This document shows, one piece after another, positions 8,874-19,762 of a stretch of 45,139 bases of DNA. The stretch is from Pirellula sp. (GTDB taxonomy: Bacteria; Planctomycetota; Planctomycetia; Pirellulales; Pirellulaceae), in contig JAJTID010000047.1 in NCBI GenBank assembly GCA_021300155.1, forward strand, positions 1 through 45,139. Direction: 5' to 3'. Numbering within the stretch: the first letter of the stretch is position 1; the number at the start of each line of letters is the position of its first letter. Under the pieces are notes generated by a model that worked only from the letters and a program-made list of their open reading frames with translations, made no database searches and was not told the origin of the DNA. A program made the position numbers and the translations under genes.

Positions 8874-9656
8874 TCAGCTCGGTAGATTGCCTTCTGCGAT
8901 TTCTTGTTCCCATTGTTCGATCAAGGGCCAATCGATTGCACAGGTTCCAAAGTCGGAGAGGTGGAGATAACTATCGAGACGTTGCAGTGTTTTGTCGATC
9001 ATGGCAGCGTCTTTTCGAAAGTACGGTCCGTGGCTAGGTAATAGCCACTTTACTTCGGAGTCTCGAATTCGTTTGAGCGATTGGATGAACGAAGGAATGT
9101 CGCTACCGTGGTGAGCGTCGATGGCTCCGACACCGCCATCGCGGTAGATGTTGTCTCCACTAAAGAGCAAGTCATTCATTTGAAAAGCCAATTGGCTATC
9201 GGCATGTCCTGGGGTAGACCATACTTTCAGCTCAATACTTCCAATCTGGATGATATCTCCATCATTCACGTGTACCTCTACAGTGACTGGCGGCATTTCT
9301 TCGCTGATACCTTGAGCGTGTATCTCAGCAAAGGTTTGCAATCGGTCACCGGACTCCAGAAGACTGGCCGCCTTTGGATGCGCGGTGACGGTGGTGCGCA
9401 GCACTTGTTTGAGTTTCGCGAGCCCTTGGCAGTGGTCAACATCTGCGTGGGTTGCGATGAGCGTCTTGCACTTGGACAAGCGAAAATCGAGATCTCGAAT
9501 CAATTCCACAATCTCGTCGACCGATTCATGGTAGCCGACATCGATGAGCGCCCAATCTTCTTTATCATGCACAAGGTAGACGTTGCAACCGATGAGATGG
9601 CCGGCCTGAACGTTTAGTTCGATGACGTTTGGAAATATGTATTTTCGTTGAAGCAT
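8874..9656 (-). CDS. Metallo-beta-lactamase-fold hydrolase
   Basis: This 260-residue protein has the superfamily order: ALIDVGY (residues 36-42), the metal motif THADVDH (His70, Asp72, Asp74, His75), STPGHADSQLAF with the next histidine, LLFSGDNIYRDGG with the bridging Asp, and a final His in LLPSHGPYF. The second histidine of the usual HxHxDH motif is replaced by Asp72, a variant that also occurs in other members. Family members hydrolyse thioesters such as hydroxyacylglutathione, lactones or phosphoesters; the substrate here is open. It heads the three-gene minus-strand unit. Confidence 0.85.
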   Translation of the reverse strand: MLQRKYIFPNVIELNVQAGHLIGCNVYLVHDKEDWALIDVGYHESVDEIVELIRDLDFRLSKCKTLIATHADVDHCQGLAKLKQVLRTTVTAHPKAASLLESGDRLQTFAEIHAQGISEEMPPVTVEVHVNDGDIIQIGSIELKVWSTPGHADSQLAFQMNDLLFSGDNIYRDGGVGAIDAHHGSDIPSFIQSLKRIRDSEVKWLLPSHGPYFRKDAAMIDKTLQRLDSYLHLSDFGTCAIDWPLIEQWEQEIAEGNLPS

Positions 9657-9761
9657 TCATTCCCCGATGTGAATAGCAAAATGCCTAGAAGCTGGCCATC
9701 CAGTCAGGCGGAGACCCGATTGTAGACAACAAGCGGGCGATTGGGCAACCGCTAGCATGGC

Positions 9762-9805
9762 GGCTTGCAAGCCAATTCCCAGCTAGAATGTCTGACCGCG
9801 GACAG
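9762..9805. repeat. Two adjacent palindromes beside the TolC-family gene
   Basis: GGCTTGCAAGCC (9762-9773) is a perfect 12-base palindrome. CTGACCGCGGACAG (9792-9805) is a palindrome with two A-A mismatches and touches the stop of the outer-membrane protein gene at 9807. Neither is followed by a clear run of T, so Rho-independent termination is not shown. They lie between two minus-strand genes and may be mRNA 3'-end structures. Confidence 0.4.
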
Positions 9806-9806
9806 T

Positions 9807-11756
9807 CTATTCTCTCGCGATCGTGAGTAGCGTGCCTGACTCGTACTTGATTTGTGTGAGAGCTTGCATGTGTTCGATTTGGCGGGTTGCCAGTTCTTTC
9901 TCTGCGTTCAAAAGGCGATTTTCGGCATCGAACAATTCGTTGAGGACGCTGCTTGGTGTATTTCCCTCGGTGAAGAAATCCTCAAGTTTAGCTTCGCGCT
10001 CTTCAATTTCGGACAGAACGGATTTAGCCGAGTAGAGGGATGCCAAGATCGATCTGTAGGTAGCTTTCGACGTTACGATCGCTTTATAGACTTGGGCTTC
10101 AACCTCCATTTTCTTGTCTTCGTAGGCATCGATTCTTTCTGCTAATGCCATTGCGCGACCTTGTAGATTGGCGCGTGCGGCGCGATTCCTATGAGGGGAT
10201 TGATAGGTGAATCCGCCTGAGTAGCTGGGCGCGCCGGAATCGAATTGTCTCGAAGACGAGTCAATGATCCGCTTGTCACCCGCCAGGCCTCGAACGTAGC
10301 CTTCCACGACGAGATCTAATGTAGGTCGAAGCTCATTGGTTGCGATTTGCTTACGGACCGATTCCGTTTCGATCTGGCTGCGGATCTCTTGCAATTCTCC
10401 CCGGTGCATCAGCGCGTTATAGAGTTCATCTTCGAGCGAATCTAGAGGTGGGAGAGAAGCGATCGGACGAGTCAAGGGAACCATCTCATCGCATACCGTG
10501 TTTTGCAGGTCTGGCGATCCCACCAATCGAGCTAAATCCAGTTGCAGCCCTACGATTTTGCCTCGCAGTTCATTATCCTGAGCGATCATTGACTGCACCA
10601 TGGAGTTTGCTCGGTCCGTGTGCATTTTCAAGACGTCGATACCACGGCGGTTCTCAAGTTTCTGGCTTAAAGTTTCGAATCGAAACTTAGCTTTGATTAC
10701 TTGCGCAAGCTGGAATCGCGCGAGCATGAGCTCCCAATAGGCAGAATGAATGGTGCGAGCATGCTGTTGCAGATTCGTATTGGCGATCGCTACTTCTTCT
10801 TCGGTCTTCATTTGCGAGAGGCGAATAGAAGACGTGTTGTAGAAAACGCCAGCACCTCTCATGAGTGGTTGAGAGTAATTCAGCGTGAGCTTGGAATCCA
10901 CTTGATTGTTGGGACGAAAGAACAGCGAGTTGCTATCGCGAGCATTGATCGCTTGCCCGAAGTCCGTTTTTCCACCGAACTGATTTCGGTCGCGTATCCC
11001 GACAGCATTTTCCCAGAAGTAATCATTGAGGCGATTGGGCCCCCCAGTTGTCAGAGTGTTACCAACAGGGTCCGAAGTGTCTTTGAAATTCGATTGCGCA
11101 TATCGCATTGGATCAAAGTCTCCTCGTGCGATGTCGATCTCTGAACGTTGAATCTTCGGCATCTTCAGGATGGACTGGACTTTGGGCGAATACTGCATCG
11201 ATTGCCAAATCAGTTGCTCTAGATCGATGCGCTGTACTCGATGCATCTTATTGGTTAGGAGTGGTTTTAGTGCTCCTCCCGTTGGTGATTCCCACCAGCC
11301 ACCTTCCCATGTGTAGTTGATCCAGACTTCGTCATCTGGTGGCACATAATTTTCTAAAGCGGGTTGAAACACGTCTCGAGCGAGGCTGGGATCCGTCGCG
11401 AACGAGGACGCAGTGTTCCTGGCTGACGGATCGCGCGAGGGGACCACCTGGAATGGTTCTGACTGCGAAGGACGCAGAAGCGTAGTTGACGTCGGTGGGA
11501 TGGGAACCGCTGGGAGGGCTGGCGAAGCCTTGGGAGGGGCTTGATCGGCCGAAGCTACAGTGGCGGTCTTACCGGAGTTTTCTAAGAATCGTTCGAATTC
11601 ATCGCTTGAAGCGACAGCAATACCCGAGGATCGTTCCTCGTCACTCGCGAATCGTACCGCCAAAACTGGATGCCAATCTACGGAAAGCCATATACAAAGG
11701 AGCGCGACAATGCTCCTTTGTTTCGACTTTTTCCGATGATGGGGCAAACCGGGCAC
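9807..11756 (-). CDS. TolC-family outer-membrane efflux protein
   Basis: This protein of about 649 residues has a basic N-terminus followed by a hydrophobic segment (SIVALLCIWLSVDW, a signal peptide). A low-complexity Pro/Ser/Thr region reaches to about residue 130. Long alpha-helical stretches with TolC character follow, with two repeats (for example NYSQPLMRGAGVFYNTSSIR and the later helices SVLNELFDAENRLLNAEKEL). The family forms a trimeric outer-membrane channel with a periplasmic tunnel. I chose GTG 11756 because AGGAGG (11762-11767) lies five bases upstream; the TTG at 11777 would place that site inside the gene. No membrane-fusion protein or inner-membrane pump is encoded next to it, so its partner must be elsewhere. 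The ABC modules upstream are possible but unproven partners. Confidence 0.87.
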   Translation of the reverse strand: MPGLPHHRKKSKQRSIVALLCIWLSVDWHPVLAVRFASDEERSSGIAVASSDEFERFLENSGKTATVASADQAPPKASPALPAVPIPPTSTTLLRPSQSEPFQVVPSRDPSARNTASSFATDPSLARDVFQPALENYVPPDDEVWINYTWEGGWWESPTGGALKPLLTNKMHRVQRIDLEQLIWQSMQYSPKVQSILKMPKIQRSEIDIARGDFDPMRYAQSNFKDTSDPVGNTLTTGGPNRLNDYFWENAVGIRDRNQFGGKTDFGQAINARDSNSLFFRPNNQVDSKLTLNYSQPLMRGAGVFYNTSSIRLSQMKTEEEVAIANTNLQQHARTIHSAYWELMLARFQLAQVIKAKFRFETLSQKLENRRGIDVLKMHTDRANSMVQSMIAQDNELRGKIVGLQLDLARLVGSPDLQNTVCDEMVPLTRPIASLPPLDSLEDELYNALMHRGELQEIRSQIETESVRKQIATNELRPTLDLVVEGYVRGLAGDKRIIDSSSRQFDSGAPSYSGGFTYQSPHRNRAARANLQGRAMALAERIDAYEDKKMEVEAQVYKAIVTSKATYRSILASLYSAKSVLSEIEEREAKLEDFFTEGNTPSSVLNELFDAENRLLNAEKELATRQIEHMQALTQIKYESGTLLTIARE

Positions 11757-11761
11757 TTTGA

Positions 11762-11767
11762 CCTCCT
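11762..11767 (-). promoter_or_regulatory. Ribosome binding site that fixes the TolC-family start
   Basis: AGGAGG on the minus strand lies five bases before GTG 11756. It is the strongest Shine-Dalgarno match in the area and rules in favour of that start over the upstream TTG at 11777. Confidence 0.7.
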
Positions 11768-12172
11768 GTCCGTGCAAAACACTTCCTTGTGTCTCTGCTC
11801 TATATCGAGAGAGGGTGGCAATTAAGAATCGAAGAAAACCTAGTTCCCTGCTGAATTCCCGAACCGTTGGTGATTTCTCCGCAGAATAGTCAGAATCGGC
11901 ATTGAATGATGAATCTAACTAACCAACAGAGCTGATCCGCCAGTGATGAACTATGCCATTGGATCTTTCTCGCTAAATCGGCTGACCCGTACAACCGGAA
12001 GACTTCACAGAATCCTCACAGATTTGAACGCAATCGAGACAAACAGGGGGTGAAATCGACGCATGCATCGAACTTTGTCCAACAGTTGGAGGATATCTTG
12101 GCCCAAATACGGGTTTTCCTAACGTGGGATCAGATATCTTGAATACTCGTTTCGTTCAGATTCACTTCTCCG
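11768..12172. other. Intergenic region between divergent genes
   Basis: About 400 bases separate the TolC-family gene (-) and the GGDEF gene (+), so both promoters must be here, but no convincing -35/-10 pair was found. GATATCTTG occurs twice as a direct repeat (12092-12100 and 12133-12141), just upstream of the GGDEF gene. No RNA gene or ORF of interest was seen. Confidence 0.5.
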
Positions 12173-14569
12173 ATGCCAAAACTCAAGATCACCTACAAAA
12201 TGGCGATCATCCTAGCGACTATGTCGTTCGGACCGATGTTGGCTGGAAGTCTGTCTGGACTCATCAAGGATGAGAGTCAAGAAAAACAAAAGCAACGCAG
12301 CGAATCGAGCTTGCAAATCGCGACTATTTGCTCGAATCACCTGTCGGTGAAGGATTTGGCGGGACTTCAGAAATCTTGTCGCAAATCGCTGACGACAGTG
12401 GAAGATTTACTGAGCCTCCGGATCATTAGGCGCGATGGTTTGGTGATCTATACCAGTCCTGACCATGCGAGAAACTGGATTTTGGCCCCCGAAAGCCCCT
12501 CTACCGTCAACCATGTGCGAGTTCCATTGGTAAAGGAGGAAGAAGTATTTGCAGAATTAGAGATTGCATTTACACCCGCTCCCTCTGGTTTTTATAGCGC
12601 GATCTTGCGATGGGCTATTGTTGTTGGGGTGGGTTTTTTCCTTAATGTTGGAAGTTTTTCACTCTTCTTGAACAAAGCGTTCGGTGCATTAGACCCCAAG
12701 AGTGCGGTACCCAAGCGAGTTCGAAACACCTTGGATACGATTGTGGGTGGGGTTGTGATTTTGGATGTGCAAGGAAAGATTCTTCTGGCCAACGATTCCT
12801 TTGCTCGATGCGTAAATCTGAAAGTCGACGAGCTGACGACTCGAGAATTGAACAGTTTGTCTTGGGGAAGCGAAGATTCGCAGGAATGGCCGTGGGAGTT
12901 GGCGATCCGCGAACAAAGTCAGAAAGCTGGCGTGAAGCTCTATTTGAATATGGATGGGAAGCAGTTGACCTTTATGGTGAACGCAACACCTGTATTCGAT
13001 GGAGAAGAACGAATCACAGGCGCGTTGGTTAGCTTTGAAGATATTTCGTTGATGGAAGAGCAGCGACAACATTTATTGAGCGTTCTTTCGGATCTAGAAA
13101 CCTCCAAAGAGCAAATCAAGCGACAAAACGAAGTGCTGCATGAGCTAGCCACACGCGACGGATTGACGGGCGCACTGAATCGGCGGGCACTGTACGAAAA
13201 GATCGATGCACTATGGGAAAACCGAAACGATGGTGAGCGCGGTTTGATCTCCATCATGATGGACGTTGACCACTTTAAGAAATTGAACGACCGACACGGA
13301 CACGCGGCAGGAGATGCCGTCTTGAAAGATGTCGTCAAGACTGTCTCTAAGATCGTCGAGGGCCGAGGCATTCTCGGTCGTTATGGTGGAGAAGAGTTCT
13401 GCGTGGTGATGCAGCACGCCACCCTGGACGAGGGTGGAGCCATGGCAGAAGAAATTCGCGCAGGCCTTCAATCAGAACTGGCGGAACCGTACAAGGTTAC
13501 TGCCAGTTTAGGGGTTTCTAGCAGTATTTTGGGCGCGCCAACGTTCCAAGCTCAGATTGAGCAGTCGGACCAGGGGCTCTATGCAGCAAAGCATGCCGGC
13601 AGAAATCGCTACTGTACCTGGAGTCCCGAACTGGAAGAGAACGCCAAGGAAGAAGAACGCAAGAAAGCGGCCAAATTGGCATCGATCGATGTAGAAGAGT
13701 ATCCAATCTCATACCATGCGGTCGTGACGTTAAATGCAGCAATGACCAAGAGATTTCCCTTGATGACGGCTCACTCTCACCGAGTCGCCGAGATTTGTGT
13801 TTCGTTGGCGAAGGGCCTAATTCCTATCGGTGAATTGTATGTTTTGGAAATAGCAGCCATGTTGCACGACATCGGTTGTTTGACACAGAACCAGACAGAC
13901 GAAGATTGGAGATTGCATCATTTACATTCGCAAACAGATGCATCGAGCGTCGCGATAAGCGGTGCGGCTGAACTGTTGAGTTCGTCGTTTAGCAGTCCTG
14001 CACTCCTTGAGATACTCAACTTTTACAGCACTCCGTTTGCGACACAGGCAGACGTGGAAAATTTCAAAATTCCGTTCAGTGCACGCGTACTCTCCATCGC
14101 TAACGCATATGATACCATGACTTCGGAACTATCCGATGCACCGATGTCACACGAGGATGCCATTGAGGCTCTCCAGCGGGAGAGTGGTACGCTTTACGAC
14201 CCGGAACTCTTAGAAAGATTTGCGAATTCTCCGTTTGGCTGGCGACCGCAATTCTTTGAAAGCAGCGATCTCTCCAATAGCAACGCTGTCATGATTGGCT
14301 ACCAGATTGAGCGAGTCATTCACTGCTTTGAGTCTGGGAATCTAACGGCGTTGAAGTCACGATTGGAATCGTTGAAGGTGCTATCAAATAAGATAGACAT
14401 GCCGATGATCGGTTTGATCGTGAACGAGTTACAGAGTGAAGCCGAACGCAAGTCGGTATCCGACTGGGAGTCGATCGTGCCGATGTTGCAAGATCTTGTG
14501 GAAATGTGCTTGATGATACAACGAGCGTATCTGCGACCGGCGCGCAGGATTCCCAGTACGACCGAGTAA
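12173..14569 (+). CDS. Membrane-bound PAS-GGDEF-HD signalling protein (diguanylate cyclase)
   Basis: This 798-residue protein has a first membrane helix near residues 9-30, a periplasmic sensor of about 110 residues, and a second helix near 142-168. A PAS domain follows (about 185-290, with TIVGGVVILDVQGKILLAND), then a coiled linker and a GGDEF domain whose active site is GGEEF (405-409); DVDHFKKLND and AAKHAGRNRY are intact. The RxxD inhibitory site is missing, so product feedback at the usual site is not expected. A C-terminal HD domain (His534/His536 region, His565-Asp566 in MLHDIGCL) lacks a GYP motif and may not be a c-di-GMP phosphodiesterase. The protein probably makes c-di-GMP in response to an envelope signal. 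ATG 12173 has no obvious ribosome binding site. Confidence 0.9.
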   Translation: MPKLKITYKMAIILATMSFGPMLAGSLSGLIKDESQEKQKQRSESSLQIATICSNHLSVKDLAGLQKSCRKSLTTVEDLLSLRIIRRDGLVIYTSPDHARNWILAPESPSTVNHVRVPLVKEEEVFAELEIAFTPAPSGFYSAILRWAIVVGVGFFLNVGSFSLFLNKAFGALDPKSAVPKRVRNTLDTIVGGVVILDVQGKILLANDSFARCVNLKVDELTTRELNSLSWGSEDSQEWPWELAIREQSQKAGVKLYLNMDGKQLTFMVNATPVFDGEERITGALVSFEDISLMEEQRQHLLSVLSDLETSKEQIKRQNEVLHELATRDGLTGALNRRALYEKIDALWENRNDGERGLISIMMDVDHFKKLNDRHGHAAGDAVLKDVVKTVSKIVEGRGILGRYGGEEFCVVMQHATLDEGGAMAEEIRAGLQSELAEPYKVTASLGVSSSILGAPTFQAQIEQSDQGLYAAKHAGRNRYCTWSPELEENAKEEERKKAAKLASIDVEEYPISYHAVVTLNAAMTKRFPLMTAHSHRVAEICVSLAKGLIPIGELYVLEIAAMLHDIGCLTQNQTDEDWRLHHLHSQTDASSVAISGAAELLSSSFSSPALLEILNFYSTPFATQADVENFKIPFSARVLSIANAYDTMTSELSDAPMSHEDAIEALQRESGTLYDPELLERFANSPFGWRPQFFESSDLSNSNAVMIGYQIERVIHCFESGNLTALKSRLESLKVLSNKIDMPMIGLIVNELQSEAERKSVSDWESIVPMLQDLVEMCLMIQRAYLRPARRIPSTTE

Positions 14570-14585
14570 TCCAGTACGACCGAGT
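14553..14585. repeat. 18-base tandem duplication across a stop codon
   Basis: CCAGTACGACCGAGT occurs at 14553-14567 and again at 14571-14585, a period of 18 bases. The stop codon TAA (14567-14569) of the GGDEF gene lies at the junction. A recent slippage or duplication that copied the last codons into the untranslated region is the likely origin. Confidence 0.85.
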
Positions 14586-14624
14586 GCTTTGGCAAAGACA
14601 CGTCAAGGAGCCGAGACCGAGCTC

Positions 14625-15200
14625 TTATTTGTTGGACTCCGAGGAAGAACGATTGCGGATCTTCGTACGGGCGCGGGATAGCATCGGGCCAACACTGTTT
14701 TCAGGCATGCCGATTTGGTGCCCAATATCTAGATAGGATTTTCCTTCGAGATGGAACATTCGAACGGCGGTCGCTTCGCTGTCGGAAAGAAATTGCAAGG
14801 AAGTATGCAGTTCCTCCAAATCCTCGGGAGTAAAACTGCTTGGCCTACTTTCCTCCGCATGAACTGCACCCAATGCTTGCGATGAATGGAGAGGCAGCCT
14901 TAATTGCGATAACCTGCGAATAATGACGCGTCGAGCGACAACCGTTAGGTAGGTGGCCAGCGAGCTTTGCCCCCGAAAACGCCGGAGAACTGCAAAATCC
15001 TTCTCGATCCAGGACAGAAAAACTTCGGCGACCAGATCGTCCCTGGATTCCGCAGTGATCTGAATGTTTCGCGAGTTAGCGGAGTGATTCACGACATGGA
15101 TGATCAATCCGAGAAAGCGATCCGTCAGCTCCTGCCATGCCATCGGCTGGTTTTCCAGGCATTTCTGAAGTAGTTCTCGATCTAAATTGGTGAGTGCCAC
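14625..15200 (-). CDS. RNA polymerase sigma factor, ECF-like sigma-70 family
   Basis: This 191-residue protein has region 2 (about residues 10-95, with DDLVAEVFLSWIEKDFAVLR and FRGQSSLATYLTVVARRVII) and region 4 (about 130-185, with SDSEATAVRMFHLEGKSYLD and MPENSVGPMLSRARTKI). Only these two domains are present, as in ECF factors, which direct RNA polymerase to stress or envelope regulons. No anti-sigma factor gene is adjacent, and planctomycetes have many orphan ECF genes. It is convergent with the GGDEF gene and divergent from the ferredoxin gene. The target promoters are unknown. Confidence 0.85.
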   Translation of the reverse strand: MALTNLDRELLQKCLENQPMAWQELTDRFLGLIIHVVNHSANSRNIQITAESRDDLVAEVFLSWIEKDFAVLRRFRGQSSLATYLTVVARRVIIRRLSQLRLPLHSSQALGAVHAEESRPSSFTPEDLEELHTSLQFLSDSEATAVRMFHLEGKSYLDIGHQIGMPENSVGPMLSRARTKIRNRSSSESNK

Positions 15201-15466
15201 AACTTACTTCTCGATAAAGGCGATCGCCAGGAAGGTAATGGAAAGAACTACTGCATTGTTGGCAGGAATTCTTCAATATTAGGTGCTGTGGCGGACGACA
15301 GCAAGCAGATTCAGTTTCTTGACACGTAGAATCTCTACGCCTACCATGCCGGGGGTGGGAAATTGCTGGAAATTTGGCGGTAGTATGCGATTGCCGCGAT
15401 ATTTTCCATTGTCCCAGCGACAAATGAATCCGATCGCATGTTGAACAAATAGGGAAGGGAAAAAAG

Positions 15467-15745
15467 ATGGCACACGTTGTGACGCAGCCATGTGTTGGAT
15501 GCCGTTATACAGATTGCGTGGTCGTATGCCCCGTGGAATGCTTTTACGAAGGGGAAAAGATGCTCTACATCCACCCGGATGAGTGTATCGACTGCGAAGC
15601 TTGCGTCGCCGAATGCCCTGTAGAAGCGATATTTCACGAGGACAACGTTCCGGATGAGTGGAAAAACTACACGGAAATGAACGCAGAAATGGCATCGCAG
15701 TGCAAAGTAATTACGGAAAAGAAGAAACCACTCGCCGATTCCTAG
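15467..15745 (+). CDS. fdxA: Ferredoxin of the 7Fe ([3Fe-4S][4Fe-4S]) FdxA type
   Basis: This 92-residue protein has nine cysteines: Cys9, 12, 17, 21 and 25 in the stretch [18 protein letters not shown], and Cys40, 43, 46 and 50 in [12 protein letters not shown]. The spacing and the flanking IHPDECIDC and [10 protein letters not shown] match FdxA/ferredoxin I, in which the irregular N-terminal motif binds a 3Fe-4S cluster and the second motif helps to bind a 4Fe-4S cluster. It is a soluble electron carrier. GGGAAAAAAG before ATG 15467 serves as the ribosome binding site. It stands alone, with a terminator just behind it and the rRNA promoter downstream. Confidence 0.93.
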   Translation: MAHVVTQPCVGCRYTDCVVVCPVECFYEGEKMLYIHPDECIDCEACVAECPVEAIFHEDNVPDEWKNYTEMNAEMASQCKVITEKKKPLADS

Positions 15746-15746
15746 T

Positions 15747-15782
15747 CCAGGCACGACGGCTGCCCTTTGTGCTGGGGTTTTT
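15747..15782 (+). terminator. Rho-independent terminator after fdxA
   Basis: CCAG-g-CAC (15747-15754) pairs with GTGCTGG (15769-15775) with one bulged G, followed by GG and five T. It starts two bases after the fdxA stop and separates that gene from the rRNA operon. Confidence 0.65.
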
Positions 15783-15926
15783 CGTGATCAATTGGATCGC
15801 CAGGGAGTCAGACAAAGAAAAATTCGGCGACGAGGAAAATTACGCTCAATTCTACGTGGAATTGCGCCGATAACTCGGGCTCTGAAGTTTGTTGCAATAA
15901 CTCTTCAGGCAATTCGAGAAAACGCG

Positions 15927-15954
15927 TTGACAGGACCGAACCAATCGATACCAT
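15927..15954 (+). promoter_or_regulatory. Putative promoter of the tRNA-23S-5S operon
   Basis: TTGACA (15927-15932), a perfect -35, is followed after 16 bases by TACCAT (15949-15954), a four-of-six match to -10. It lies about 40 bases before tRNA-Ile and just after the fdxA terminator. It would give this rRNA cluster its own transcription start, as needed when no 16S gene precedes it. Confidence 0.55.
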
Positions 15955-15958
15955 TCTC

Positions 15959-15980
15959 GATCCTGGTTTTGGCCAGGATC
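15959..15980 (+). other. Hairpin in the leader before tRNA-Ile
   Basis: GATCCTGG (15959-15966) and CCAGGATC (15973-15980) are perfect reverse complements around a six-base loop. It lies between the promoter and tRNA-Ile. It may be a processing or antitermination (boxB-like) structure; no U-run follows, so it is not a terminator. Confidence 0.6.
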
Positions 15981-15995
15981 CAGCTAGTTGGAAAC

Positions 15996-16069
15996 GCGCG
16001 CGTAGCTCAGTTGGTTAGAGCGCGTCGCTGATAACGACGAGGTCCCCGGTTCGAATCCAGGCGCGCGCA
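15996..16069 (+). tRNA. tRNA-Ile (anticodon GAT)
   Basis: A full cloverleaf is visible. The acceptor GCGCGCG (15996-16002) pairs with CGCGCGC (16062-16068), the D-arm begins TAGCTCAG, and the anticodon stem CGTCG/CGACG encloses CTGATAA with anticodon GAT. The T-loop is TTCGAAT, with one C-A mismatch in the T-stem. The 3' CCA is not encoded. Ile-GAT followed by Ala-TGC is the usual content of a 16S-23S spacer, but no 16S precedes it here. Confidence 0.96.
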
Positions 16070-16124
16070 CTAGTGGAAAAGCTTTCATCTTCTGCAAGAT
16101 GGTTGCTCTTTTCGCTGATTAGTT

Positions 16125-16197
16125 GGGGGTGTAGCTCAGTTGGGAGAGCATCTGCTTTGCAAGCAGAGGGTCATGGGTTCAAGTCCCTTCACCTCCA
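16125..16197 (+). tRNA. tRNA-Ala (anticodon TGC)
   Basis: The acceptor GGGGGTG (16125-16131) pairs with CACCTCC (16190-16196) with one G-T wobble. The anticodon stem TCTGC/GCAGA encloses TTTGCAA with anticodon TGC, and the T-loop is TTCAAGT. CCA is not encoded. It lies 55 bases after tRNA-Ile, in the same transcript as the 23S gene. A GAAA-capped hairpin (16200-16219) follows directly and may guide 3' processing. Confidence 0.96.
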
Positions 16198-16440
16198 CTG
16201 GGGTTCAGAAATGAACTCCAAAGAATGATCCGAAAAAGATTCGGAAAAGGCCTTGCGGCCCGAACTGAAATCTGGATGATTCTCGCTCCCTTGACCAGAC
16301 GGTTGAGAGCGGACGCGAAAGCGAATGCTCAAAGCAGATGGTTGGGTGGGTCGCCAAAAAAAATTGCGAGTGGCCTTGACGCGAGTCGAGAACTCCAATA
16401 AGATGGTGACCCCTCGCAAACGAGAAATCGATTGCGAAAT

Positions 16441-16456
16441 TGATCTTTGACAATTT
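16441..16456 (+). promoter_or_regulatory. boxA-like antitermination element in the 23S leader
   Basis: TGATCTTTGACAATTT differs at two positions from the E. coli rrn boxA core TGCTCTTTAACAATTT. NusB/NusE bind boxA RNA and protect rRNA transcription from Rho. The position just before the 23S processing stem matches the spacer boxA of other bacteria. Confidence 0.7.
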
Positions 16457-16457
16457 G

Positions 16458-16475
16458 GTTGGATTGGTAGATGGC
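16458..16475 (+). other. 5' arm of the pre-23S processing stem
   Basis: GTTGGATTGGTA (16458-16469) is perfectly complementary to TACCAATCCAAC (19716-19727) on the far side of the 23S gene. The pairing continues inward with a G-U, several further pairs and one mismatch to 16475. Such long stems bring the ends of 23S precursor together and are cut by RNase III-type enzymes. Confidence 0.8.
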
Positions 16476-16766
16476 ATCTTATTCGTATGTGGAGACGCAG
16501 GTTTTTCCGGCTTGCGAGAAGCGTACGAGATGAAGTTTGAAACCGGTTCTTGAGAAGAACGCTTGCTGATTACTCAGTGAGAGTTATTAATGGGCCGTTT
16601 TTGAACGAGCGCGATTAAATTAGAATAGGCGTATCGGCAATGCTCTTGATGCGAATCAGGTGTGTTAGTCGATTTAATTAGAATTGGGATGCGGATTCGA
16701 CTGATGCAGTTTCTGGATTGTGAATTCAAGAAAGAAATGGTTGAAGGTTGAGTTCGAGATTCCGAT

Positions 16767-19652
<2,886 letters not shown>

Positions 19653-19709
19653 TCGGTATCTTGCACTTGACTGTGCATCGATATTCGATGATGACTATTC
19701 TAAAGACGC

Positions 19710-19727
19710 GACATTTACCAATCCAAC
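19710..19727 (+). other. 3' arm of the pre-23S processing stem
   Basis: This is the partner of 16458-16475; the core TACCAATCCAAC is at 19716-19727. It lies about 60 bases past the mature 23S end and before the 5S gene. A second hairpin follows (GTCACG at 19732-19737 with CGTGAC at 19753-19758), directly ahead of 5S. Confidence 0.8.
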
Positions 19728-19762
19728 ATGGGTCACGGGTGGCTACCGCCCTCGTGACTCCC

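Larger units (their letters stand above)
16198..16766 (+). other. Spacer between tRNA-Ala and 23S rRNA
   Basis: This 570-base transcribed spacer contains no gene. It holds a hairpin GGGGTTCA-GAAA-TGAACTCC (16200-16219), a small stem CTCG-CAAA-CGAG (16413-16424), a boxA-like element (16441-16456) and the 5' arm of the pre-23S stem (16458-16475). It also has an imperfect direct repeat of 17 bases, 15 identical (16613-16629 and 16671-16687), just before the mature 23S end. Confidence 0.75.

Noticed and set aside
15279-15754. Two overlapping minus-strand frames of about 138 codons across the ferredoxin gene
   Set aside because: They overlap a gene with clear cysteine motifs; they read as antisense shadows, though their Cys and Arg content first looked ordered.
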